In this document: positions 51,612 to 59,901 of the stretch, piece after piece | Layout of the letters: each line of letters begins with the position of its first letter | How positions within the stretch are numbered: position 1 is the stretch's first letter | Assembly (NCBI RefSeq): GCF_000717055.1 | Contig: NZ_JNXI01000027.1 | Span: 1-64,000 of the forward strand | Reading direction: 5' to 3' | Source: Streptomyces iakyrus | GTDB taxonomy: Bacteria > Actinomycetota > Actinomycetes > Streptomycetales > Streptomycetaceae | Length of the DNA stretch: 64,000 nt | The notes under the pieces: generated by a model | Seen by the model: the letters and a program-made list of their open reading frames with translations, nothing else | The model's database searches: none | Told to the model about the DNA's origin: nothing | Position numbers and translations under genes: made by a program

Positions 51612-53575
51612 GGCCGGAGCACCGCCGCCCCGTAGCGGCCGAGGGCGACCCGGTCGGTGACGTCGGTACCGGTCAGCAGGTCGCGGTGGGTGCCGGGCAC
51701 GTCGACGGTCACCGGCTCGCGGCCGTGGTTGAGCACGAACAGCACCTCGCCCCGGCGTACGGCCTCCACCTGCTCGGGTAGGTCGTCCAGCACCGGCCGG
51801 ACGCCCACGCCGGCGGCGACCGAGGCCAGCAGGCCGCGCAGCGCCCCGGGCTCGGGGAGGGTGGAGACGTACCAGGCACGGCCCTTGCGCAGGACGGCGG
51901 GCAGTCCGTCGAGTTCACCGCCCCGGTAGCGGACGGTCTCCTCGGCGGTGCCGTCCCCCTCCAGTTCCTCGGACCACAGCGTGCCGCTGAAGCCCTCGCA
52001 GGCCACGGTCTCCCCCTCGTCCAGGGGCCACCACTCGTGCAGCGTGCGGATGCCGAACAGTGCGCGCAGCCGGGCGTCCATGCCGCCGGGGCGGACCCGG
52101 TCGTCCTCGTCGGCGACGCCGGTCTGGAACCCGCAGACGAGGGTGCCGCCCTGCCGTACGTAGGCGAGGAGGTTGTCGGTCGCGGTGTCGGTGAGGGCGT
52201 ACAGCTGTGGCACGACGACCATCGCGTACGGCGTCAGGTCGTGCTCGGGGTGGGCGAAGTCGGTGGTGAGGTGCGCCTGCCACAGGGCCCGGTGCCAGGC
52301 GCGCAGGACGTCCGGGTACTCCACCCGGCTGGACAGGCGGCCGTCCTGGGCGCCGGCCCACCAGGCGTGCCAGTCGTGCAGGACGGCGACGTCGGCGGTG
52401 AGGTGCCTGCCGGTCACCTCGGGCGCGATCCGCTCCAGGTCGGCGCCGAGCCGCTGGACCTCCTGGTACGTCCGGCCCTCCTCCCCCGCGTGGCTGACCA
52501 TGCCGGAGTGGAACTTCTCCGCGCCCTGCCGGGACTGGCGCCACTGGAAGAAGCAGACGGCGTCGGCGCCGCGGGCCACGGCCTGGAGGGACCACAGCCG
52601 GTTGAGGCCGCGCGGCTTGGGGTGGTTCACGCCCCGCCAGTTGACCGGCCCGGCCGCCTGCTCCATCAGCATCCAGGGCCCGCGCGCCTGGGAGCGGGTC
52701 ATGTCCTGGACCAGGGCGCCGTTCTGCGCGCCGAGCGGGTCACGCGGGTCCGGGTAGAGGTCGACGGAGACGACGTCCTCCTCCTCGGCCCAGCGCCACG
52801 CGTCCTGCCCGAACCACAGCGGCATGAAGTTGCTGGTGACCGGCAGGTGCGGGGTGTGCCGCCGGACGATGTCCCGCTCGGCGGTGCAACACTCCAGGAG
52901 CATGTCGGAGGTGAAGCGGCGGAAGTCCAGGACCTGGCCGGGGTTGCGCAGGTAGTGCGGCAGGCGGGGCGGCAGGATGCCGTCCCAGGTGTCGTAGCCC
53001 TGGCTCCAGAAGGCGGTGCCCCAGGCCTCGTTGAGGGCGTCGAGCGTGCGGTACTTCCCGCGCAGCCAGCGGCGGAAGGCGGCGGCCGCCTCGTCGCCGT
53101 AGTCGTAGGTGCAGTACTCGTTGTTGATGTGCCACATCGTCAGGGCCGGGTGGCCGCCGTAGCGGGCGGCCAGGTCCTCGGTGATGGCGGCGGCGTAGCG
53201 CCGGTAGATGGCGCTGGAGTGCGAGAAGTGCTGCCGGCCGCCCCACCACTCGGTGCGGCCGTCCTCGGTGACGGGCAGGGTGTCGGGGTGCAGCCGGCCC
53301 ATCCAGGGCGGGGGCGAGGAGGTCGGGGTGGCGAGGACGACCCCGATGCCGTTGTCGTGCATCAGGTCCATCAGCGTGTCCAGCCGGCCGAACTCTCGTG
53401 CACCGGGTTCCGGTTCGAGCGTCGACCAGGAGAAGACACCGAGCGTGACGGAGTTGACGCGGGCGGCCTTCATCAGCCGGACGTCCTCGTGCCAGGTCTC
53501 CTCGGGCCACTGCTCGGGGTTGTAGTCGCCGCCGAAGAGCAGCCGGCCCCTGGTCACATCGCTCAGGTCCGGCAT
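51608..53575 (-). CDS. GH42 family beta-galactosidase
   Basis: A 655-residue cytoplasmic enzyme. The TIM barrel begins GGDYNPEQW. The acid/base is E153 in HINNEYC and the nucleophile E305 in LMEQAAGPVNW. The trimerisation and C-terminal beta domains follow. It would take galactose from xyloglucan side chains after fucose is removed by the GH95 enzyme; arabino-oligosaccharides are an alternative. The ATG shares one base with the GH74 stop (TGATG). Confidence 0.92.
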   Translation of the reverse strand: MPDLSDVTRGRLLFGGDYNPEQWPEETWHEDVRLMKAARVNSVTLGVFSWSTLEPEPGAREFGRLDTLMDLMHDNGIGVVLATPTSSPPPWMGRLHPDTLPVTEDGRTEWWGGRQHFSHSSAIYRRYAAAITEDLAARYGGHPALTMWHINNEYCTYDYGDEAAAAFRRWLRGKYRTLDALNEAWGTAFWSQGYDTWDGILPPRLPHYLRNPGQVLDFRRFTSDMLLECCTAERDIVRRHTPHLPVTSNFMPLWFGQDAWRWAEEEDVVSVDLYPDPRDPLGAQNGALVQDMTRSQARGPWMLMEQAAGPVNWRGVNHPKPRGLNRLWSLQAVARGADAVCFFQWRQSRQGAEKFHSGMVSHAGEEGRTYQEVQRLGADLERIAPEVTGRHLTADVAVLHDWHAWWAGAQDGRLSSRVEYPDVLRAWHRALWQAHLTTDFAHPEHDLTPYAMVVVPQLYALTDTATDNLLAYVRQGGTLVCGFQTGVADEDDRVRPGGMDARLRALFGIRTLHEWWPLDEGETVACEGFSGTLWSEELEGDGTAEETVRYRGGELDGLPAVLRKGRAWYVSTLPEPGALRGLLASVAAGVGVRPVLDDLPEQVEAVRRGEVLFVLNHGREPVTVDVPGTHRDLLTGTDVTDRVALGRYGAAVLRP

Positions 53576-55779
53576 CAGACGGGCTCCCCGTACTGCACGC
53601 CGCGGCCGTTGGTGCCGATGTAGACCCGGCCGTACACCCGCGGGTCGCCGGCGATGCACGCGCCGATCCAGCCCCACTGGTGCCGGTCGTCGTTGATCCG
53701 CGTCCAGGTCTTCGCCTCGTCGTCGGAGCGGTACACGGCGGTGACGGTCTCGGTGGAGCCGACCATGTAGACGGCCGGGTACGCAGCGCCCTCGGCGGCC
53801 TTGCCGAAACCGAGGGTGTACGAGGCCCAGCAGCTGCTCACCTTGGAGAAGGTCGCGCCGCCGTCCGTCGACCGGTACAGCCCGTTCCCCTTCAGGCTCA
53901 GCCACAGGTGACCGGAGCGCCCGGGCGTGACGGCCAGCTGGAACTCGGTGTCCCCCGCGTTCAGGCCGGTGGCCCGCGCGGTGAAGGTCCGGCCGCTGTC
54001 GGTGCTGGCGTGGAGTGTGCCCGTGGTGGTGTCGAAGGCGTAGCAGCGGGCCGGGTCGACGGGGTCCGCGACGGGCACGGCACCCTTCGGGAAGGAGGCG
54101 ACCTCCGCCCAGGTGGCGCCGTTGTCCGTGGAGCGGTAGCCCGGGTTGGCCGTGCCGAAGGACCACAGCAGCACGCTGCCGTCGGCGTTGGTGGCGATCG
54201 GGCCGGGCGCGGACTTGGCGACGTCCGGCTGGGCCTCGAAGGGCGCCCAGGTCTTCCCGCCGTCGTCCGACCAGGCGCCGTTGCCGTGGTCGCCCCATCC
54301 GGCCCGGACCACGTACGACGGCTTCGCGGCGGCCAGCGACAGGCCCGTCGATGTGCCGAACACGGGGTTCGACGCCATGCCGCGCGACGGGGAGGCGGTG
54401 AGCCGCTCGTGGTACATGACGCCGATGTCGCCGGACCCGCTGAGCAGGTGCGCCCTGCCGGTCGGGGGCGAGACCAGCTGCCGTACGGACGCCTCCTCCA
54501 CACCCCGGATCTGCGGGGCCCAGTGCCTGAGGTCGCGGGTGCCGTAGAGGGTCGCGCCGGTGCCGTAGACGACGTGCCGGGAGTCGTACGGGTCGAGGGC
54601 GAGGGCCTGGATCCACCAGCCGAACTTGGGCTTGTCCCCGCCCCAGTTGAGGTACGGCGTCTCGGACACGTCGAAGACGGCCCGGTCCTTCAGGGACGTC
54701 CAGGTGCGGCCGGCGTCGGTGGAGCGGAAGACGGTGTCGATGTCGGCCCAGCGGTTGTTCGTCGAGACGACGAGCGTGCCGGGCCGGCGGGCGTCGACGG
54801 CGACACCGCCGTAGCCGAAGGAGTCGGCGGAGCCGTCGGCCGTCGTGCCGCCCGGCTTCACCGGGGTGACCTCGCTCCACTTCCCGCCGCTGACGCGCAG
54901 CTTGTGCACGCTGCCGTCGGACTGCCCGTTCGGACCGGGGGCGTTGGCGTAGGTCACGTACAGCTCGCGGGTGTGCCGGTCGTACGCGGCCCGGACCGGG
55001 ACCCGGGCGGCGGCGCCGGACGGCTGCCCCGGGACGGCCTCCCAGGTGGCGCCGTCGGACGTCCGGTACAGGTTGGGCTTGCCCGGGGTGCCGTCGGAGT
55101 CGCCCCAGCCGGCGTAGACGCTGCGGTCGGCGGCGACCAGGAGCGTGATGCCCTGGCCGGTGGCGCTCGGCGCGGCCGGGAAGCTCACGGCCTGCCAGGT
55201 GGCGCCCCGGTCGGTGGACTTGAGCAGCCCGTCGTGCCGGGTGCCGAGCCACAGGGTGTCGCTGTCCCGGGGATCGACCAGCAGCCGCTCGCCGCAGCCG
55301 CGCCCGTCCTCGTTGGCCCCGAGCTTCACGGTGAGGTCGGTGCGCTGCCAGGTCGCTCCGCGGTCCTCAGAGCGCAGCACGGCCCCGTTGGCGGCCCAGG
55401 ACTGCGCGTACGTGCCGAGGGCGAGGTAGACCCGGTCCGGATGCGCCGGGTCGACGGCCATGGCCTCCACGCCCAGCAGGTTCCAGTCGTCCCAGCCGAT
55501 GTGGTCGGTCAGCGGGATCCAGCGGTCCCTGCGATCGTCCCAGCGGTAGGCGCCGCCGATGTCGGTGCGGAGGTAGGCGAGCCCCTTGACGGAGGGGTGG
55601 AACAGCACCCCGCTGATGAATCCCGTGCCGCCCTGGACGGCGTTGCGCCAGCGGTATCCGCTCTGCGCGGGGATGGCGGCGGCCTGCGCCACCGCTTGTG
55701 CCGGAGGAAGGGAGACGGCCGCTGCGGCGGCAGCCGTCCCGGCCAGGACGGCTCTTCTGCTGAGGCGGGACGCGTGCAT
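53575..55779 (-). CDS. Secreted GH74 xyloglucanase
   Basis: A 734-residue two-propeller glycosidase acting on the xyloglucan backbone. The N-terminus has a Tat-type signal (LSRRAVLAG, then a long alanine-rich segment, cleaved near AQA-A). Catalytic aspartates are D73 in RTDIGGAYRW and D451 in SGDIGVM. Many STDxGxTW-like BNR repeats are visible. No cellulose-binding module is present. It is followed directly by GH42. The gap to the importer permease gene is 110 bp and contains a copy of the dispersed repeat. Confidence 0.93.
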   Translation of the reverse strand: MHASRLSRRAVLAGTAAAAAAVSLPPAQAVAQAAAIPAQSGYRWRNAVQGGTGFISGVLFHPSVKGLAYLRTDIGGAYRWDDRRDRWIPLTDHIGWDDWNLLGVEAMAVDPAHPDRVYLALGTYAQSWAANGAVLRSEDRGATWQRTDLTVKLGANEDGRGCGERLLVDPRDSDTLWLGTRHDGLLKSTDRGATWQAVSFPAAPSATGQGITLLVAADRSVYAGWGDSDGTPGKPNLYRTSDGATWEAVPGQPSGAAARVPVRAAYDRHTRELYVTYANAPGPNGQSDGSVHKLRVSGGKWSEVTPVKPGGTTADGSADSFGYGGVAVDARRPGTLVVSTNNRWADIDTVFRSTDAGRTWTSLKDRAVFDVSETPYLNWGGDKPKFGWWIQALALDPYDSRHVVYGTGATLYGTRDLRHWAPQIRGVEEASVRQLVSPPTGRAHLLSGSGDIGVMYHERLTASPSRGMASNPVFGTSTGLSLAAAKPSYVVRAGWGDHGNGAWSDDGGKTWAPFEAQPDVAKSAPGPIATNADGSVLLWSFGTANPGYRSTDNGATWAEVASFPKGAVPVADPVDPARCYAFDTTTGTLHASTDSGRTFTARATGLNAGDTEFQLAVTPGRSGHLWLSLKGNGLYRSTDGGATFSKVSSCWASYTLGFGKAAEGAAYPAVYMVGSTETVTAVYRSDDEAKTWTRINDDRHQWGWIGACIAGDPRVYGRVYIGTNGRGVQYGEPV

Positions 55780-55823
55780 GACACATACCTCGATCTACGA
55801 GAAGGGGCGGGGAGACATATCTC

Positions 55824-55852
55824 AGGGGCGCGGGGAACTGCGCGATCGGCCA
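55824..55852. repeat. Dispersed intergenic repeat, copy 3 (inverted)
   Basis: AGGGGCGCGGGGAACTGCGC followed by GATCGGCCA, the reverse complement of the copies at 38196 and 39197, in the gap between the permease and GH74 genes. Confidence 0.8.
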
Positions 55853-55888
55853 CGACGCCGCCGCAGAGACCCTCCGGCCGGAGGGCGT

Positions 55889-56839
55889 TCAGCCCTTGAC
55901 GGCCCCCGTGAGCATGCCCTTCTTGAAGTGCTTCTGGACGAACGGCGAGATCACGGCCACCGGCAGCAGCGCCATCACCATCACGGCCATCTGGATCGCC
56001 AGCGCGGAGATCTGCCCGGTCTTGATCGCCTGGCTCACGCCGACCGGCGCCTCCTGCTTCTGCACGAGCTGGATCATGACGTTCTGCAGCGGCATCATGC
56101 TCTGATCGCTGAGGTAGATCGACGCGTTGAACCAGGCACTCCAGTACCCCACGGCGTAGAACAGCGTGATCACCGCGATGACGGCCCGCGAGAGCGGAAT
56201 GATGATCTGCCAGAGGATGCGCCAGTCACCCGCCCCGTCGATCCGTGCGCTGTCGACGAGTTCCGGCGAGATGCCCATGAAGAACGCGCGCAGCACCAGG
56301 ATGTTGAAGACGCTCACCGCGCTCGGCAGGATCAGCGCGAGATACGTGTCGGTCAGCCCGAGAGACTGCACCAGCAGGTACGTCGGGATGAGCCCGGCCC
56401 CGAAGAACATCGTCGCGAGCAGGGTCATCAGCAGCCAGCGGTGGCCGAGCGAACCGCTCCTGGACAGCCCGTACGCCGCGAGGACCGACACCGCCATCGA
56501 GAACAGGGTGCCGGCCAGCGTGACGCACACGCTGACGATCGCCGCCCGGGTCACCTGCCCGCCGCTCAGCAGCTCCTGGTAGGCGATGAACGTGATGTCC
56601 TTCGGGATCAGCACCAGACCGCCGGCCTCGGTGATGGTCTTCTTCGAGGACAGGCTGGTGACGATGACGATCCACAGCGGGAACAGCACTGCGAGACAGG
56701 CACCGGCCAGGACGATGCCCTTGCCCGCGACCCCGGCCTTGCTGGGTTCGTCCTCCCAGACGGGCCTCGGCGGAGCCTGCCACCAGCGGGGTTCGCGCGC
56801 CGCCTCGTCCAGGGCGGCCTTGTCGATGACGGCGGTCAT
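55889..56839 (-). CDS. Carbohydrate ABC transporter permease (LplC type)
   Basis: A 316-residue membrane protein with six hydrophobic helices. The EAA loop is ELVDSARIDGAGDWRILWQI. The C-terminus is the characteristic QKHFKKGMLTGAVKG of the LplC family. It overlaps the upstream permease gene by 4 nt. It belongs with the binding protein at 57897 to import oligosaccharides. No ATPase gene is linked, so a shared multi-sugar ATPase (MsiK) is assumed. Confidence 0.93.
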   Translation of the reverse strand: MTAVIDKAALDEAAREPRWWQAPPRPVWEDEPSKAGVAGKGIVLAGACLAVLFPLWIVIVTSLSSKKTITEAGGLVLIPKDITFIAYQELLSGGQVTRAAIVSVCVTLAGTLFSMAVSVLAAYGLSRSGSLGHRWLLMTLLATMFFGAGLIPTYLLVQSLGLTDTYLALILPSAVSVFNILVLRAFFMGISPELVDSARIDGAGDWRILWQIIIPLSRAVIAVITLFYAVGYWSAWFNASIYLSDQSMMPLQNVMIQLVQKQEAPVGVSQAIKTGQISALAIQMAVMVMALLPVAVISPFVQKHFKKGMLTGAVKG

Positions 56840-57870
56840 TTCTTGTACACCCCCTGCTCGCCCATGAAGTGGGCCACCTTGTTCGCGGCGAGCACGAGCG
56901 CCACACTCACCAGACCCTTGATGAGGCCGGCCGCCGCGGCGTAGCTGAAGTCCTGGTTGCGGACGCCGTTCCACCACACATAGGTGTCGAGGACCTCCGC
57001 CGCCCCTGGTCCGACCGCATCGCGTTGCAGCAGGATCTGCTCGAACCCGACGGTGAGCGCGTCACCGACGCGCAGCACCAGCAGCAGGGCGATCACGGGC
57101 CGCAGCGCGGGCAGCGTGACGTGCCACATCCGGCGCCAGCGCCCGGCCCCGTCCATGGCCGCCGCCTCGTACAGGTCGGGGCTCACGGAGGCGAGTGCGG
57201 CGAGGAAGACGATGACGCCCCAGCCCGCGTCCTTCCAGACGCCCTCCGCCGTCACCAGGAACTTGAAGATCCCCGGGTCGGTCATGAGGTCGAAGCCCTC
57301 GTAACCGTGCCGGCGCAGGGTCTGCGCGATGATGCCCGCGCCGCCGAAGATCTGCTGGAAGACGGTGATCACCAGCACCCAGGAGAAGAAGTGCGGCAGG
57401 TAGAGGATCGCCTGCGACACCGCCCGGATCCGGGGCCTGATCACGCTGTTGATGAGCAGCGCGAGCACGATCGGGATGGGGAAGAACAGCACCAGCTGGA
57501 GGGAGAACAGCACGAGGGTGTTCTGCACGGCGTCCCAGAACGCCGAGTCCGCGAAGATCCGCTCGAACTGCTCGATGCCCACCCAAGGGCTCTCCAGCAT
57601 CGCGACGAAGCCGTTTTCGCTGACGTACGGGTCGTACTCCTGGAAGGCGACGACATTGCCGAGGATCGGTACGTAGTTGAAGACCAGGACCAGCAGGACG
57701 GCCGGCAGGGTCATCAGGATCAGGGTGCGGTCCCGGCGGAACCGCAGGCGGAGGCTCAGTCTGCCGGAGCGTTTCGCCTCCGGCCGCCCCCCGGCGGGGG
57801 CTTCCGCCCGGGGGTCCGCCTCGGTGGTGGCCGCCTCGGCCCTGCTGCGGGGCACCGTGCTGTTGGACAC
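56836..57870 (-). CDS. Carbohydrate ABC transporter permease (LplB type)
   Basis: A 344-residue membrane protein with a cytoplasmic N-terminal basic segment, then six helices. FNYVPILGNVVAFQEYDPY and the EAA loop (LYEAAAMDGAGRWRRMWHV) are typical of LplB-like permeases. It starts 26 nt after the binding-protein stop and overlaps the next permease by 4 nt. Confidence 0.93.
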   Translation of the reverse strand: MSNSTVPRSRAEAATTEADPRAEAPAGGRPEAKRSGRLSLRLRFRRDRTLILMTLPAVLLVLVFNYVPILGNVVAFQEYDPYVSENGFVAMLESPWVGIEQFERIFADSAFWDAVQNTLVLFSLQLVLFFPIPIVLALLINSVIRPRIRAVSQAILYLPHFFSWVLVITVFQQIFGGAGIIAQTLRRHGYEGFDLMTDPGIFKFLVTAEGVWKDAGWGVIVFLAALASVSPDLYEAAAMDGAGRWRRMWHVTLPALRPVIALLLVLRVGDALTVGFEQILLQRDAVGPGAAEVLDTYVWWNGVRNQDFSYAAAAGLIKGLVSVALVLAANKVAHFMGEQGVYKK

Positions 57871-57896
57871 GGATGTCTCCTTGCCTCAGCGCCGGG

Positions 57897-59579
57897 TCAC
57901 TGCGCGGAACCGTTGTCGTCGTGCAGCTTCTGGTACCAGTCGCGCAGCTTGTCGCCACCCTGCTTCTTCCAGTCGGAGACGGCCTGCTGCACGTCGCTGA
58001 TCTTCTTGCGGCCGCGGACGGTGTCGTCCTCCAGCTGCTCGAAGTCGTTGGAGAGGTTGGTGTAGCGCGCCGGTTCGGTGATCTGCAGGCCCCAGAAGGT
58101 GGACTTCTTGGTGAAGGCGCCCATCCGCTGCTGCCACTCCACCTGCTCCTTGGCGATGTCCGGGAAGTCCGGGTGCGCGATGGTCGGAGCGGGGCTGGCG
58201 AGCATGACGTAGGCGTTGATGACCTCCTGGTTGCCCTTGTCGTTCTTGGTGGGTACCCCGTCCTTGACGGTGTAGTGGGTGCCCTCCACCCCGTAGTTGG
58301 TGAGCATGTACTCCTTGGTGCCGTACGGGGCGGCGGTGACGTTGGCGGCGGCCAGGATGTCCTCGACGACGGCCTTGGAGGCCTTCTTGTTGACGAAGGC
58401 GAAGATGCCCGCGGGCGAGCCGGCCCAGAGCGTGGGGTCACCGCCGTCGGCGCCGAAGATGTCCATGCCGGAGATGCGGAAGTCGCTGTTCTGGCCCGCC
58501 TGTTCGGCCATCTTCCCCCACCAGGACGAGATGTTGTCGTTGTACATCAGGACCTGGCCGGCGGTGAACCGGTCGCCCGCGGTGCCCTGGACCGCCTTCG
58601 CGTCGGGGTGGACGACACCGGCCGCGTACAGCTTGCGCGTCCATTCCAGCGCCTCGAGGTACTCCTCGGTCTCCACCCGGTAGATCATCTTGCCGTCGAC
58701 CAGGTTCCAGCCGAGCGGCTTCTCGCTGCCGGAGAGCACTCCGAAGAAATTGAAGGCGCTCCACTTCATGTCGTCGCAGGCCCACACCTTGTCCTTGGGC
58801 CGGCTGATCTCCTTGGCGAGGGAGAGGAACTCGTCCGGTGACGTGGGGAGTTCGTAGCCCTCCTTGTCGAAGACGTCCTTGCGGTAGAAGGGCACGATGC
58901 CGACGACGGAGGGGGCGGGCTGGGGCAGGCCGCGCAGCTTGCCGCCGAAGATGGAGTACTGCCAGGCGCCGCTCGGGATGGCCGCGAGGTTCGGGTACTT
59001 CTTGATCGCGTCCCCGGACAGGTAGGGGCCGAGGTCGGCGAACTTGCTGATGATGGCGCTGGGTATCTTGCCGCCCATGTTCCAGCTGGGGATGACCACG
59101 ACGTCCGGCACGTCGCTGGAGGCGAGCACCGCGCCCAGCTTCTCGTCGTAGGTGTTGCCGTCCTGGTTCTGCCAGGCGATGTCGACGCCGATCAGGTCGT
59201 TCATCGCCTTGTAGTAGGCGTTGTCGCCCTTCGGCGGCGTGCCCCAGAACGGCGACATGATCTTGACGGAGCCGCCCTTGCCGAGCTTCTTCGGCACCGA
59301 GGTCTTGAGGCCGGCCAGGTCGAGCTTGGCCGTGAAGCCCATGGCCGAGCCGTTCTTGGACGGGATGTCCGGCGTCACCACGTTGCTCGCCACGTACGCC
59401 GGCAGCAGCTTCTTGGCGTTCTTGCCGGCCGTCGTGCCGTCCTTCGACCCACTGTCCGACCCGCCGCACGCGGCGAGCAGCGGCATCCCGCCCGCGACGG
59501 CAGCGGTGGCGACCGCCGTGGAGGCGAGGAAGCTTCTCCGGCTCGGTCCCGAGGAGGCGGAGGCGGCATTCGGCGTCAT
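57897..59579 (-). CDS. Carbohydrate ABC transporter substrate-binding lipoprotein (LplA type)
   Basis: A 560-residue extracellular solute-binding protein. A twin-arginine signal (SRRSFLAS) is followed by a lipobox LAAC at about C38, so it is probably a Tat-exported lipoprotein. The size and segments fit the LplA/YtcQ group of oligosaccharide-binding proteins. It is the first gene of the minus-strand operon, and its upstream region contains a perfect operator. A xyloglucan oligosaccharide ligand is inferred from context only. Confidence 0.92.
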   Translation of the reverse strand: MTPNAASASSGPSRRSFLASTAVATAAVAGGMPLLAACGGSDSGSKDGTTAGKNAKKLLPAYVASNVVTPDIPSKNGSAMGFTAKLDLAGLKTSVPKKLGKGGSVKIMSPFWGTPPKGDNAYYKAMNDLIGVDIAWQNQDGNTYDEKLGAVLASSDVPDVVVIPSWNMGGKIPSAIISKFADLGPYLSGDAIKKYPNLAAIPSGAWQYSIFGGKLRGLPQPAPSVVGIVPFYRKDVFDKEGYELPTSPDEFLSLAKEISRPKDKVWACDDMKWSAFNFFGVLSGSEKPLGWNLVDGKMIYRVETEEYLEALEWTRKLYAAGVVHPDAKAVQGTAGDRFTAGQVLMYNDNISSWWGKMAEQAGQNSDFRISGMDIFGADGGDPTLWAGSPAGIFAFVNKKASKAVVEDILAAANVTAAPYGTKEYMLTNYGVEGTHYTVKDGVPTKNDKGNQEVINAYVMLASPAPTIAHPDFPDIAKEQVEWQQRMGAFTKKSTFWGLQITEPARYTNLSNDFEQLEDDTVRGRKKISDVQQAVSDWKKQGGDKLRDWYQKLHDDNGSAQ

Positions 59580-59692
59580 TGCGTCAACCCTTCATGGCGC
59601 ACCAGGACACCCGGCGGAGGGCCGTCGGCTGCGGTGTCTCGAGTGGAACTGGCTGAGCAGAAGCGACACTTCGACCAGAGGGGCTTCCGCAG

Positions 59693-59706
59693 TCGAAGCG
59701 CTTCGA
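59693..59706. promoter_or_regulatory. LacI-type operator 3
   Basis: Perfect palindrome TCGAAGCGCTTCGA, 114 bp upstream of the importer binding-protein start codon, on its promoter side. Confidence 0.85.
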
Positions 59707-59822
59707 TGTTGGTGTGAGGTTAAGTCAACACCCCAGGGTGCACAAGGGTCGTCCCCAAACTTCCTCGCAGGTGCGGGAGGGGACGGTTCCTCATGCACGA
59801 CTTGAAGTGACGGCGTCGGCTC

Positions 59823-59852
59823 TTGACACCTGACCCGTCCCCGACCCAGCAT
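59823..59852 (+). promoter_or_regulatory. Candidate GH3 promoter
   Basis: TTGACA (59823-59828) is followed after 18 bp by CAGCAT (59847-59852). The -35 is perfect, the -10 weak. The adjacent operator would cover the -10 and start point, ideal for repression. Confidence 0.55.
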
Positions 59853-59865
59853 CGAAGCGCTTCGA
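59852..59865. promoter_or_regulatory. LacI-type operator 4
   Basis: Perfect palindrome TCGAAGCGCTTCGA next to the predicted -10 of the GH3 promoter, 36 bp before the start codon. Confidence 0.85.
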
Positions 59866-59901
59866 AAGCGCCTCGCCGATCCATCGCAGGGGGATCCCCA
59901 C

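Larger units (their letters stand above)
59580..59901. promoter_or_regulatory. Divergent regulatory region of the importer operon and GH3 gene
   Basis: A 322-bp gap without genes, between the minus-strand importer and plus-strand GH3. It holds two perfect operators and degenerate flanking half-sites (GAAGCGACACTTCG near 59660, TCGAAAGCGCCTCG at 59862-59875). On the minus strand, TTGTGC and TAACCT 17 bp apart (around 59720-59750) may be the importer promoter. Confidence 0.7.
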
